Of a DNA stretch of 64,000 bases, positions 9,061 to 17,964 are shown piece after piece. The position numbers and the translations under genes were made by a program. Under the pieces are notes generated by a model, which worked only from the letters and a program-made list of their open reading frames with translations, did no database searches and was not told the origin of the DNA. Within the stretch, counting starts at the first letter, position 1. Each line of letters starts with the position of its first letter. Source of the stretch: Pseudomonas solani (GTDB lineage Bacteria; Pseudomonadota; Gammaproteobacteria; Pseudomonadales; Pseudomonadaceae); assembly GCF_026072635.1 (NCBI RefSeq), contig NZ_AP023081.1:3220501-3284500 (forward strand). The letters are read 5' to 3'.

Positions 9061-9102
9061 GGGCGGGAAATGACCGGGGCCGCAGTAGCGGCCCCGTGCA
9101 CC

Positions 9103-9708
9103 TTACTGGATGGGCAGTTGCAGCGGAGACTGCTGCGGCTTGGCCTCGTCGGCGCGGCGCTCGGCCTCCAGGGCTTCGGCTTCCGCCTTGGCCTTGGCTT
9201 CGGCTTCTGCCTGCAGCTGGTCCAGACGCTCGGGGGTGATCAGCTGCAGGCGCATGGCCAGTTGCTGCACCACTTCGCGGCGCATTTCCTCACGCAGCTG
9301 GGTGGACTCCTGGGAGGAGCCGATCAGGTTGTTGCTGTCGTGGGTGTAGTAGCGCTGCACGTCCATGCGGTCGCTGAGCAGCAGCAGGTCGTTGTTGCCG
9401 CGGATCTCGTAGTCGACGGTGTAGCTCATCTCGTACTCGGCGCTGCGCGCGGAGCCGGTGTAGGTGGCGGTGCGCTGGTCTTCCTTCTCGCGGGAAAGGA
9501 CCAGGGTGTAGGGCGCGCCGGCGTGGACGTTGACGTTGCTGTTCTCCAGCAGCTCGCGTACCTGCTTCACGGTCTCGCCGTAGGTGTTGCGGCCGGTGAC
9601 GTCGATTTCCTTCAGGGCGAACCGGGTGTCGCCGGTACCGCGCAGCTGAAAGCCGCAGGCACTGAGCATCACGGCCAGACCCACGACCAGCAGATTCCGT
9701 TTCTTCAT
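9103..9708 (-). CDS. lptE: LPS-assembly lipoprotein LptE
   Basis: The outer-membrane lipoprotein that plugs LptD and completes LPS delivery to the cell surface. Start taken at 9708 (MKKRNLLVVG), giving 201 residues with a lipoprotein signal and the lipobox LSAC, then GFQLRGTG, the conserved LptE opening. The C-terminal tail is rich in Ala, Glu and Lys (QLQAEAEAKAKAEAEALEAE), probably a helix not needed for the fold. It lies 60 bases downstream of leuS. Confidence 0.94.
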   Translation of the reverse strand: MKKRNLLVVGLAVMLSACGFQLRGTGDTRFALKEIDVTGRNTYGETVKQVRELLENSNVNVHAGAPYTLVLSREKEDQRTATYTGSARSAEYEMSYTVDYEIRGNNDLLLLSDRMDVQRYYTHDSNNLIGSSQESTQLREEMRREVVQQLAMRLQLITPERLDQLQAEAEAKAKAEAEALEAERRADEAKPQQSPLQLPIQ

Positions 9709-9768
9709 CTTTGTTTTCCCCTTGGCGAACGTACCGGGGCCGCGCTCCACACGCGGCCCCGGGCTCAA

Positions 9769-12390
9769 TCAGTTGGCGACTATGTTGACCAGCTTGCCCG
9801 GCACCACGATGACCTTGCGGATCGTCAGGCCCTCGGTGAAGCGCAGCACGTTCTCGTTTTCCCGCGCGGTGGCCTCGACGGCCTCGCGGCTGGCGTCGGC
9901 CGGTACTTCGATCTGGCCGCGCAGCTTGCCGTTGACCTGGACCACCAGTTGCAGGGTGTCCTGCACCAGGGCGCTTTCGTCGACCTTCGGCCAGGTGGCA
10001 TCGATGATCGCGTCGGCGTGGCCCAGTTCGCGCCACAGTTCATGGCTGATGTGCGGGGTGATGGGGGCCAGCAGCAGGGCGACGGTTTCCAGGCCTTCCT
10101 GCAGCAGGGCGCGGTCCTGGGCTGTTTCCTGGGCGGCTTTCTCGAGCACGTTCATCAGGGTCATCACGGCAGCGATGGCGGTGTTGAACTTGTGGTGCTG
10201 GCCGACATCCTGGCTGGCCTGCTTGATGGCCAGGTGGATGGCACGGCGTACTTCTTTCTGCGTGTCGCTCAGGGCGGCGGCGTCGAGGCTGCCCGGCAGG
10301 CCGGCGTTGACGTGGGCCTGGCCCAGGCGCCAGACGCGGCGCAGGAAGCGGCTCGCACCTTCGACACCGGAGTCGGACCATTCCAGGCTCATGTCCGGCG
10401 GCGAGGCGAACATCATGAACAGGCGGCAGGTGTCGGCACCGTAGGCGTCGATCATGGCTTGCGGGTCCACGCCGTTGTTCTTCGACTTGGACATCTTCTC
10501 GGTGCCGCCGATTTCCACCGGCAGGCCGTCGGTCTTCAGGCGGGCGCCGATGACCTTGGCCTTGGCGTCACGCTCGACTTCGACGTCGGCCGGGTTGAAC
10601 CAGTCCTTGCCGCCGTTCTCGGTGGTGCGGTAGTAGGTGTCGGCGATCACCATGCCCTGGGTGAGCAGGTTCTTGAACGGTTCGTTGGAGCTGACCAGGC
10701 CTTCGTCACGCATCAGCTTGTGGAAGAAGCGCGCGTAGAGCAGGTGCAGGATGGCGTGTTCGATACCGCCGATGTACTGGTCTACCGGCAGCCAGTGGTT
10801 GGCGGCGGCCGGGTCGACCATGCCCTTGTCGTAGTGGGGCGAGGCGTAGCGGGCGAAGTACCAGGAGCTTTCCACGAAGGTGTCCATGGTGTCGGTTTCG
10901 CGCTTGGCCGCGGTGCCGCATTTCGGGCAGCTGCACTCATAGAACTCGGGCATCTTGGCCAGCGGCGAACCGGCGCCGTCCGGCACCACGTCCTCGGGCA
11001 GGACGACGGGCAGCTGGTCCTCGGGGACCGGCACGTCGCCGCAGCTCGGGCAATGGATGATCGGGATCGGGCAGCCCCAGTAGCGCTGGCGGCTGATACC
11101 CCAGTCGCGCAGGCGGAACTGAGTGCGCGCCTGGCCAAGGGATTTCTTCTGCAGGGCCACTTCGATGGCGTCGAAGGCACCGGGGAAGTCCAGGCCGTCG
11201 AACTCGCCGGAGTTGATCAGCTGGCCATGCTCGCCATAGGCGGGCTGCCACGGGGCCGGGGTCTCGTCGCCCGCGCTGGTGCGCACCACGGCTTTCACCG
11301 GCAGGGCGTACTTGGCGGCGAACTCGTAGTCGCGCTCGTCGTGGGCGGGCACGGCCATCACCGCGCCTTCGCCGTAGTTCATCAGGACGTAGTTGGCGAC
11401 CCACACCGGCAGCTTCTCGCCGGTCAGCGGGTGCTCGACGAACAGGCCGGTCGGCAGGCCTTTCTTTTCCTGGGTGGCGATGTCGGCTTCGGCGACGCCG
11501 CCACGCTTGCATTCATCGATGAAGGCCTGCAGCTCGGAAGCCTTGTCGGCCGGCAGCTTCTGCAGGGCGATGGCGGCCAGCGGGTGCTCGGCGGCCACGG
11601 CCACGTAGGTGGCCCCCATCAGGGTGTCCGGGCGGGTGGTGAAGACCTTCATTACCCCGGCCTGGCCGATGCTGGCCGCGTCGTAGGGGAAGCTCACTTC
11701 CATGCCGCGGGACTTGCCGATCCAGTTGCGCTGCATGGTCTTGACCTGCTCGGGCCAGCCATCCAGGTCGTCCAGGCTGCTCAGCAGCTCATCGGCGTAA
11801 GCGGTGATCTTGAAGTAGTACATCGGGATTTCGCGCTTCTCGATCAGCGCGCCCGAACGCCAGCCACGGCCGTCGATGACCTGCTCGTTGGCCAGTACGG
11901 TCTGGTCCACCGGGTCCCAGTTGACGGTGCCGTTCTTGCGGTAGATGACGCCTTTCTCGAACAGGCGGGTGAACAGCCACTGTTCCCAGCGGTAGTAATC
12001 CGGCTTGCAGGTGGTGACCTCGCGGGACCAGTCGATCGCCAGGCCCAGGCTTTTCAGCTGGGTCTTCATGTAGTCGATGTTTTCGTAGGTCCACTTGGCA
12101 GGGGCGACGTTGTTCTTCATCGCGGCGTTTTCCGCCGGCATGCCGAAGGCGTCCCAACCCATGGGCTGCAGGACGTTCTTGCCCTGCATGCGCTGGTAGC
12201 GGGCGATCACGTCGCCGATGGTGTAGTTGCGCACGTGCCCCATGTGTAGCTTGCCGCTCGGGTAGGGGAACATCGACAGGCAATAGAAGGTGTCCTTGCC
12301 GGGCTGTTCGCTGACTACAAAGGATTTCTGCGAATCCCAGTGGGATTGCGCGGCGGCTTCGATTTCGCGGGGCTGGTAGTTTTCGTGCAT
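9769..12390 (-). CDS. leuS: Leucyl-tRNA synthetase
   Basis: Class I aminoacyl-tRNA synthetase that charges tRNA-Leu. The start at 12390 (MHENYQPREIE) gives 873 residues, the expected length. Seen: the HMGH version of HIGH in KLHMGHVRNYT, the CP1 editing domain with ATYVAVAAEHPLA, a zinc-type CPSCG/CSCPKCG pair and KMSKSKNNGVDP. The frame stays open upstream to 12540, but that extension lacks family similarity. It heads the leuS-lptE-holA block. Confidence 0.97.
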   Translation of the reverse strand: MHENYQPREIEAAAQSHWDSQKSFVVSEQPGKDTFYCLSMFPYPSGKLHMGHVRNYTIGDVIARYQRMQGKNVLQPMGWDAFGMPAENAAMKNNVAPAKWTYENIDYMKTQLKSLGLAIDWSREVTTCKPDYYRWEQWLFTRLFEKGVIYRKNGTVNWDPVDQTVLANEQVIDGRGWRSGALIEKREIPMYYFKITAYADELLSSLDDLDGWPEQVKTMQRNWIGKSRGMEVSFPYDAASIGQAGVMKVFTTRPDTLMGATYVAVAAEHPLAAIALQKLPADKASELQAFIDECKRGGVAEADIATQEKKGLPTGLFVEHPLTGEKLPVWVANYVLMNYGEGAVMAVPAHDERDYEFAAKYALPVKAVVRTSAGDETPAPWQPAYGEHGQLINSGEFDGLDFPGAFDAIEVALQKKSLGQARTQFRLRDWGISRQRYWGCPIPIIHCPSCGDVPVPEDQLPVVLPEDVVPDGAGSPLAKMPEFYECSCPKCGTAAKRETDTMDTFVESSWYFARYASPHYDKGMVDPAAANHWLPVDQYIGGIEHAILHLLYARFFHKLMRDEGLVSSNEPFKNLLTQGMVIADTYYRTTENGGKDWFNPADVEVERDAKAKVIGARLKTDGLPVEIGGTEKMSKSKNNGVDPQAMIDAYGADTCRLFMMFASPPDMSLEWSDSGVEGASRFLRRVWRLGQAHVNAGLPGSLDAAALSDTQKEVRRAIHLAIKQASQDVGQHHKFNTAIAAVMTLMNVLEKAAQETAQDRALLQEGLETVALLLAPITPHISHELWRELGHADAIIDATWPKVDESALVQDTLQLVVQVNGKLRGQIEVPADASREAVEATARENENVLRFTEGLTIRKVIVVPGKLVNIVAN

Positions 12391-12631
12391 GGCTACTTGC
12401 GCTGAGAAAAGGGCATTCAGATCCGCTGCTGTCCCGGATTCGGTAGGCCTGATCTGAAAAGGAAATTCGAGCGCCGTAGCATACATGACCCCCCTCGGCT
12501 GAGGGAAACCCTGATTGTCCGCCGCCCGGGCACGGCCCACCGTTTGTCGCGGCAGCCTGCCGGTTCGACACCTGGCGCTAAGCTATTCATTAGCTTTGTA
12601 AAAGTCGGATGCGGTAACGAGGTGGTGGTAG

Positions 12632-13075
12632 ATGGGCGATTTGCGGCGGGCGGAATCGGCGGGCGGGCTCTACGAGCGATTGCTGCATCGCCTGGCGCTC
12701 GCCCTGGATGAAGCCGACACCGCCGTCCGCCTGCGTGACGAACACCCCCGCGAGCTGGAGCTCAAGGGACTGACCCCCGCCGAGCTCGAACTGATCCGCG
12801 CCTACCTCGACAACGACCTGCACTGGCTGCGTGGATGGCACGCGGCCGCCGAAGAGCTGGCGTTGATCGAGCAGCAGCCGGCCAAATCCAAGGTCACTCG
12901 CACCGCCGCCAAGGCGCCCGCGCCCTCGCCACGTGTCGCCAAACCCCTGTTCAAACGGCGCCAGCAACTGGTTTGCGCACTTTGCGGCGCGGCTGCCAGC
13001 TGGCAGCGTGGCCAGGGTGTGCAGGCCTGCCCCACCTGCGGTTCGCAGCTTTTCCGTACCGGTAATCCCCGTTAG
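12632..13075 (+). CDS. Zinc ribbon-containing protein (DUF1451 type)
   Basis: A 147-residue protein with an N-terminal helical half (LYERLLHRLALALDEAD) and a C-terminal zinc ribbon with paired cysteines, CALCG and CPTCGS. This fits the DUF1451 zinc-ribbon family that sits next to leuS in pseudomonads. Function is unknown. The 240-base spacer to the divergent leuS holds an inverted repeat AAGCTA-TTCAT-TAGCTT (12580-12596) that could be part of a promoter or operator; I see no other gene there. Confidence 0.85.
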   Translation: MGDLRRAESAGGLYERLLHRLALALDEADTAVRLRDEHPRELELKGLTPAELELIRAYLDNDLHWLRGWHAAAEELALIEQQPAKSKVTRTAAKAPAPSPRVAKPLFKRRQQLVCALCGAAASWQRGQGVQACPTCGSQLFRTGNPR

Positions 13076-13101
13076 GCTTCGCGCACCTTTGGAGGTGCTC
13101 G

Positions 13102-13863
13102 ATGCCCATTCGCTATTTCTTCAAACAATTGCTGCTGCCGCCTGGTGGCCTGTTGCTGCTTCTGCTGGCCGGCTGGTGGCTGCGTCGACGCAGCCCGCGC
13201 CTGGCGCTGTGCTGCTTCGTGCTGGGCTTCGGCGGCTTATGGGCGATGAGCCTGCCGGTGGTGGTCGAGTGGTCGGCACGGGCACTGGAGACCGAAGCGC
13301 CCTTGACCCGGGATGAGTGGAGCGGCCTGGCCGGGCGTGCCCAGGCCATCGTTGTGCTCGGTGCCGGGCGCATGCGTGGCGACCCCGCCTGGGGCGAAGA
13401 CCAGCCCAGCCTCCTGGCCATGGAGCGGGTGCGCTATGCAGCGTTCCTGGCCAAGGCCAGCGGTCTGCCGGTGCTGACCTCCGGCGGCCTGCACTACGGC
13501 ACCCCGCCCAGCGAGGCGGCGATCATGGCCTGGACCCTGGAGCAGGAGCTCGGCGTGCCCGTGCGCTGGCAGGATGGGACCAGCCGCACCACCTGGGAAA
13601 ATGCCGTGGAAAGCGCGCGCATCCTCAAGGCCGAGGGTATCGACAAGGTCGTATTGGTGACCCAGGCCTTCCATATGCAACGGGCGCGCTGGTGCTTCGA
13701 GCAGGTGGGGCTGGAGGTGGTGACGGCGCCCATGGGCGCCTACGGGGTGCCGGTCTCGCAACCCTTCGGCGGCTGGCTGCCGGAAGCGCCGGCGGTGTGG
13801 AGGAGCGGCATGCTGCTCAACGAGTGGATCGGGCTGATCGCCTATCCGCTGGTCTATCGCTGA
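13102..13863 (+). CDS. YdcF family envelope protein (DUF218; ElyC-like)
   Basis: A 253-residue inner-membrane protein with two N-terminal hydrophobic segments (residues about 8-28 and 32-55), then a DUF218 domain with AIVVLGAGRM, the conserved LTSGGLHYG, RTTWENAVESARIL and VVLVTQAFHMQRA. The E. coli relative ElyC is linked to envelope biogenesis and undecaprenyl-phosphate recycling; the biochemical role is unsettled. A good ribosome site (GGAGGT) precedes the ATG. Confidence 0.88.
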   Translation: MPIRYFFKQLLLPPGGLLLLLLAGWWLRRRSPRLALCCFVLGFGGLWAMSLPVVVEWSARALETEAPLTRDEWSGLAGRAQAIVVLGAGRMRGDPAWGEDQPSLLAMERVRYAAFLAKASGLPVLTSGGLHYGTPPSEAAIMAWTLEQELGVPVRWQDGTSRTTWENAVESARILKAEGIDKVVLVTQAFHMQRARWCFEQVGLEVVTAPMGAYGVPVSQPFGGWLPEAPAVWRSGMLLNEWIGLIAYPLVYR

Positions 13864-13875
13864 TCCTCCGTGCGT

Positions 13876-13893
13876 CCCGGGCTGAAGCCCGGG
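13876..13893. repeat. Hairpin between convergent ydcF-like gene and lnt
   Basis: CCCGGGCT-GA-AGCCCGGG, a perfect 8-bp stem without a T-run. It may act as a bidirectional mRNA end or be a REP-type palindrome. Confidence 0.5.
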
Positions 13894-13917
13894 CTACGGT
13901 GGCGCCGGGGCGCGGGG

Positions 13918-15437
13918 TCAGACGGTCTTGGCGATGCGGCTGGCCAGCAGGGCCCAGCCGAACAGCAGGCCGCAGAGGATCACCAGCGGCCAGGCACGCC
14001 ATTTCAGGTAGGGCGTCAGCTCCTGCATCGGCACCACTTCGCCATACAGGGTGGCCTTCTGGAACTGCGGGATGCTTTCGGTGATCTGGCCGAAGGGGTC
14101 GATCAGCGCGGTGACGCCGTTGTTGGTGGCGCGGATCATCCAGCGGCCGGCTTCCAGGGCGCGCATCTGCGCCATCTGCAGGTGTTGCAGCGGGCCGATG
14201 GAAGTGCCGAACCAGGTGTCGTTGCTCACCGTCAGCAGCAGTTCGCTGTTGGCCGAGAGGCCGGCGGCGAACTCCGGGTAGACCACTTCGTAGCAGATGA
14301 ACGGGGCGATGCGGTACCCCTTGGCCAGCAGCGGCTGCTGGTCGGCCGGGCCCCGGGCGAAGTCCGACATGGGCAGGTCGAAGAAGGCGATCAGGCCGCG
14401 CAGCACGTCCTGCAGGGGACGTACTCGCCGAAGGGCACCAGCTTCTGCTTGAGGTAGGTGCCTTCACCTTCACCGACCACGGTGATGCCGTTGTAGTAAC
14501 GCTTTTCACCGCGCTCATTGAGCTGGCGGATCGGCACCCCGGTGATCAGGGTGGCCTGGCGATCATGGGCGAAGCGGTTCATCACCGAGAGGAAGCCGTC
14601 GGCGTATTCCTTGAGCACCGGCACGGCGGTTTCCGGCCAGATGATCAGGTCGGCCTTCTCGGCGCTGAAGGTCATGTCGCGGTACAGCGCCAACTGCGCG
14701 TTGAGCTGCTCCGGGTCCCACTTCATGTTCTGTTCGACGTTGCCCTGCAGCGCGGCGACCTTCAGCGGCTCGCCGGCGGGTTTGGTCCAGGCGTGGCCTT
14801 TCAGGGCCTGGCCGGCGATCCAGGGGGCGACCAGCAGCACCAGGCCGGCAGCGAGGAAGCCCGGGCGTGTGCGCAGGCGCACCAGGTTGACCAGCAGGGC
14901 GGCGGTCAGCGCGAGGACGAAGGACACCAGCCACATGCCGCCCACCGGGGCGAGCCCGGCCAGGGGTGCGTCGAGCTGGCTGTAGCCGGCGTAGAGCCAG
15001 GGGAAGCCGGTGAGGAACCAGCCGCGGAAGGCCTCCTGGGCCAGCCACAGGGCGGCGAAGGCCAGGGCGTCGGCCAGGGGCGCTTCGCTGCGGCGGAACC
15101 AGCGCGCCCAGACGATGGCGGGCAGGGCGAAGAACAGCGCGACGCCGGCGCTGAAGCCACCGGTGAGGAAGGCTGCCAGCGGCACCGAGGCAGCGCCGTA
15201 GTCATGGATGCTGACGTAGATCCAGCTGGTGCCGGCGATGAACAGGCCGAAGCCGTAGCACCAGCCGCGGATGAAGGCGGCCTTGGGTGCCAGGTCGCGC
15301 AGGCCGAGGTAGAACAGCGCCAGGGACAGCAGCGAGAGTGGCCAGATATCGAAGGGCGCGAGGGCGAGCGGGGTGAGCGCGCCGGCCGTCAGGGCCAGCA
15401 GGTTGCCCGGCCAGCCGGGGCGGGTGATCCAGTTCAT
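13918..15437 (-). pseudogene. lnt: Apolipoprotein N-acyltransferase Lnt, apparent frameshift
   Basis: Lnt adds the third acyl chain to lipoproteins in the inner membrane. The first frame (15437 down to about 14415) carries the N-terminal membrane segments and the nitrilase-like domain with catalytic glutamate in IIWPETAVPVL and the lysine region YLKQKLVPFGEYVP. The rest, including the catalytic cysteine in PFICYEVVYPE and a last transmembrane helix, is in another frame. They join at four G (plus strand 14415-14418); one more base restores GEYVPLQDVLRGLIAFFDLP and about 506 residues. Lnt is generally considered essential in P. aeruginosa, so a sequencing error is more likely than a null allele. 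Confidence 0.92.
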
Positions 15438-15539
15438 GCACAGTCCTTGGGCTTGGTGGCGCGGTCGCGCCCGGGGAGTTCGTCGCGGCGCAGTCTAGCC
15501 GGGCCGCGCCCACGCCGTGAAGCGGGGCGCGGCCTGGTC

Positions 15540-16379
15540 TCAGCGGGACAGCGGGCTGAGGCGCAGCAGGTGCAGGCGGCGGCTGTCGGCGTTGAGCACG
15601 CGGAAGCGGAAATCGCCGATCTGGGTGACTTCGTTGCGCTTGGGCAGGTGGCCGAAGGCGCCCATCACCAGGCCGCCGACGGTGTCGAATTCGTCTTCGG
15701 AGAAATCGGTTTCGAAGAATTCGTTGAAGGCGTCTACCGGGGTCAGTGCCTTGACGATGAAGTCGCCGCTGGGCAGCGGCTTGATGTAGCTGTCTTCCTC
15801 GACATCGTGCTCGTCCTCGATGTCGCCGACGATCTGCTCCAGCACGTCCTCGATGGTCACCAGGCCGGCGACGCCGCCGTATTCGTCGATGACCACGGCC
15901 ATGTGGTTGTGGTTGGCGCGGAATTCCTTGAGCAGGACGTTGAGGCGCTTGGACTCGGGGACGAAGGTCGCCGGGCGCAGCATGTCCTTGATGGCGAAGG
16001 GGCGTTCCGGGTCCTGGAGGATCAGCGGCAGCAGGTCCTTGGCCAGGAGGATGCCCATCACGTCATCCAGGCCCTCGCCGATCACCGGGTAGCGCGAGTG
16101 CGCGGCGTCGATGATCGCCGGAAGGAATTCCTTCGGGCTCTGGTTGGCCTTGATGCTGATCATCTGCGAGCGCGGCACCATGATGTCGCGTACCTGCAGG
16201 TCGGCGACCTGGATTGCACCTTCGACGATCGACAGGGCTTCGCTGTCCAGCAGCTTGTTCTGGTGCGCTTCGCGGAGGAGCTCCAGCAGCTCCTGGCGGT
16301 TCTTCGGCTCATGGGCAAAGGCCTGGGTCAGCTTTTCCAGCCAGGACCTGTGCCCGTTGCTCGATCGATCTTCGCTCAT
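15540..16379 (-). CDS. corC: HlyC/CorC family protein, CBS-pair and transporter-associated domain
   Basis: A 279-residue cytosolic CorC-type protein: two CBS domains (around VRDIMVPRSQMISI and KDMLRPATFVPESKRL, with GYGGVAGLVTIEDVLEQIVGDI close to EYGG) and the C-terminal CorC/HlyC domain (FDTVGGLVMGAFGHLPKRNE). Linked in E. coli to magnesium and cobalt efflux, and usually encoded between ybeY and lnt, as here. The enzymatic basis is unclear. Confidence 0.93.
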   Translation of the reverse strand: MSEDRSSNGHRSWLEKLTQAFAHEPKNRQELLELLREAHQNKLLDSEALSIVEGAIQVADLQVRDIMVPRSQMISIKANQSPKEFLPAIIDAAHSRYPVIGEGLDDVMGILLAKDLLPLILQDPERPFAIKDMLRPATFVPESKRLNVLLKEFRANHNHMAVVIDEYGGVAGLVTIEDVLEQIVGDIEDEHDVEEDSYIKPLPSGDFIVKALTPVDAFNEFFETDFSEDEFDTVGGLVMGAFGHLPKRNEVTQIGDFRFRVLNADSRRLHLLRLSPLSR

Positions 16380-16400
16380 ATGTCCTTGCTCGGTGCCTTC

Positions 16401-16859
16401 TTATTCGTCATCGCGGTAGGGGTCGGGGTGGCCCAGTTCAGCCAGCAAATCCCGTTCCAGCGCTTCCATTTCTTCGGCTTCTTCATCTTCGATGTGGTCG
16501 TAACCGAGAAGATGCAGGCAGCCATGAATCACCAGGTGCGCCCAATGGGCGTCCAGGGCCTTGCCCTGTTCAGCGGCCTCGCGGGCCACCACCGGGGCGC
16601 AGATCACCAGGTCGCCGAGCAGCGGGATATCCAGCAACTCGTCGGGCACGTCGGCGGGGAAGGACAGTACGTTGGTGGCGTAGTCCTTGTGCCGCCAGGT
16701 GTTGTTCAGCTCGCGGCCCTCGGGCTCGTCTACCAGGCGGATGGTCAGCTCCGAGTCGGCACTGCGCTGACGCAGGGCCAGTTCGCACCAGCGGCGGAAG
16801 TCGGCTTCGCCGGGCAGCCCGGGGGCTTCACTGGCCAGTTGCAGGTCGAGTTCAAGCAT
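16401..16859 (-). CDS. ybeY: Endoribonuclease YbeY
   Basis: Metal-dependent single-strand endoribonuclease for 16S rRNA 3' maturation and 70S quality control. 152 residues starting MLELDLQLASE. The zinc motif HGCLHLLGYDH is intact and RLVDEPEGRELN precedes it. The start codon overlaps the phoH stop by eight bases (ATGCTTGA), so translation is probably coupled in the miaB-phoH-ybeY-corC-lnt block. Confidence 0.96.
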   Translation of the reverse strand: MLELDLQLASEAPGLPGEADFRRWCELALRQRSADSELTIRLVDEPEGRELNNTWRHKDYATNVLSFPADVPDELLDIPLLGDLVICAPVVAREAAEQGKALDAHWAHLVIHGCLHLLGYDHIEDEEAEEMEALERDLLAELGHPDPYRDDE

Positions 16860-17874
16860 CGGCGTCGATCGCACCCGGGTCGTTGTCGGCAGGCTTGGGC
16901 TTGGGCTGGTTGCGGTTGTCGTAGCGGTCATAGGCTTCGACGATGCGCTGCACCAGCGGGTGGCGGACCACGTCCTGGGACTTGAAGTGGGTGAAGGCGA
17001 TGCCCGGTACGTCACGCAGCACATCGATCACGTGGGTCAGGCCGGAGCGGGTGCCGCGCGGCAGGTCAACCTGGGTGATGTCGCCGGTGATCACGGCCGT
17101 TGAGCCGAAACCGATACGGGTGAGGAACATCTTCATCTGCTCGAGGGTGGTGTTCTGACTCTCGTCGAGAATGATGAAGCTGTTGTTAAGGGTGCGGCCG
17201 CGCATGTAGGCGAGCGGGGCGACCTCGATGACCTGCTTCTCGATCAGCTTGGCCACCTGCTCGAAGCCGAGCATCTCGTACAGGGCGTCGTAGAGCGGGC
17301 GCAGGTAGGGGTCGATCTTCTGCGACAGGTCGCCGGGCAGGAAGCCGAGCTTCTCGCCGGCTTCGACCGCCGGGCGCACCAGCAGGATGCGGCGGACCTG
17401 TTCACGCTCCAGGGCGTCCACGGCGCAGGCGACGGCGAGGTAGGTCTTGCCGGTGCCGGCCGGGCCGATGCCGAAGTTGATGTCGTGGTCGAGGATCGAT
17501 TTGACGTAGCGCTGCTGGTTGGCGCCGCGCGGGCGGATCATGCCCTTGCGGGTGCGCAGGGCGACGCTGGTGTCGACCTTGGCGGGGCTGGCCAACTGCT
17601 CCATCCCGGTTTCCTGGAGGAACAGGTGGACCATGTCCGGCGACAGCTCGCTGGCTTCGGTTTCACGGTAGAGGCGGCGCAGGAGGTTTTCCGTGGCCTG
17701 GGTGCGCTGGGCGTCGCCAACCAGTTCGAACTGGTTGCCGCGGTTGCGTATCTCGATGGCCATGCGCTGTTCGATCAGCCGCAGGTGCTCGTCGAATTGG
17801 CCGCAAAGGTTGGCGAAGCGACGGGCTTCAAAGGGTTCCAGGGTGAAGCGGTGCAAATCCAGGGGTGCGTTCAA
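16852..17874 (-). CDS. phoH: PhoH-like ATPase (YbeZ)
   Basis: A 340-residue PhoH-family P-loop NTPase. Walker A is GPAGTGKTYLA and Walker B IILDESQNT; an N-terminal KH-like region (ELVGDAQRTQATENLLRRLY) precedes them. In E. coli the YbeZ partner of YbeY is linked to rRNA processing, and the eight-base overlap with ybeY here supports a joint role. Confidence 0.95.
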   Translation of the reverse strand: MNAPLDLHRFTLEPFEARRFANLCGQFDEHLRLIEQRMAIEIRNRGNQFELVGDAQRTQATENLLRRLYRETEASELSPDMVHLFLQETGMEQLASPAKVDTSVALRTRKGMIRPRGANQQRYVKSILDHDINFGIGPAGTGKTYLAVACAVDALEREQVRRILLVRPAVEAGEKLGFLPGDLSQKIDPYLRPLYDALYEMLGFEQVAKLIEKQVIEVAPLAYMRGRTLNNSFIILDESQNTTLEQMKMFLTRIGFGSTAVITGDITQVDLPRGTRSGLTHVIDVLRDVPGIAFTHFKSQDVVRHPLVQRIVEAYDRYDNRNQPKPKPADNDPGAIDADA

Positions 17875-17931
17875 TGTCGTCTGTATGTGGCCGCCGAACG
17901 GCAGGGATAGGAAAGGAAGAATAAACCCAGG

Positions 17932-17955
17932 TGCCCGACTGTGAAAGCTCGGGCA
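17932..17955 (-). terminator. Hairpin with T-rich tail after miaB
   Basis: TGCCCGA and TCGGGCA arms (17932-17938, 17949-17955) lie 10 bases past the miaB stop. On the minus strand they are followed by a T-rich stretch (TTTATTCTTCC). Probably a weak terminator or attenuator between miaB and phoH. Confidence 0.6.
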
Positions 17956-17964
17956 TCTCGGAAT

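Noticed and set aside
8020..12249. Very long open frame on the plus strand opposite holA, lptE and leuS
   Set aside because: Composition is Gly-, Val- and Gln-rich without motifs, and it exactly overlies three conserved genes on the other strand. It is a GC-rich shadow.
12391..12540. N-terminal extension of LeuS
   Set aside because: The frame is open, but the family start MHENYQPREIE lies at 12390 and the extension lacks synthetase motifs.
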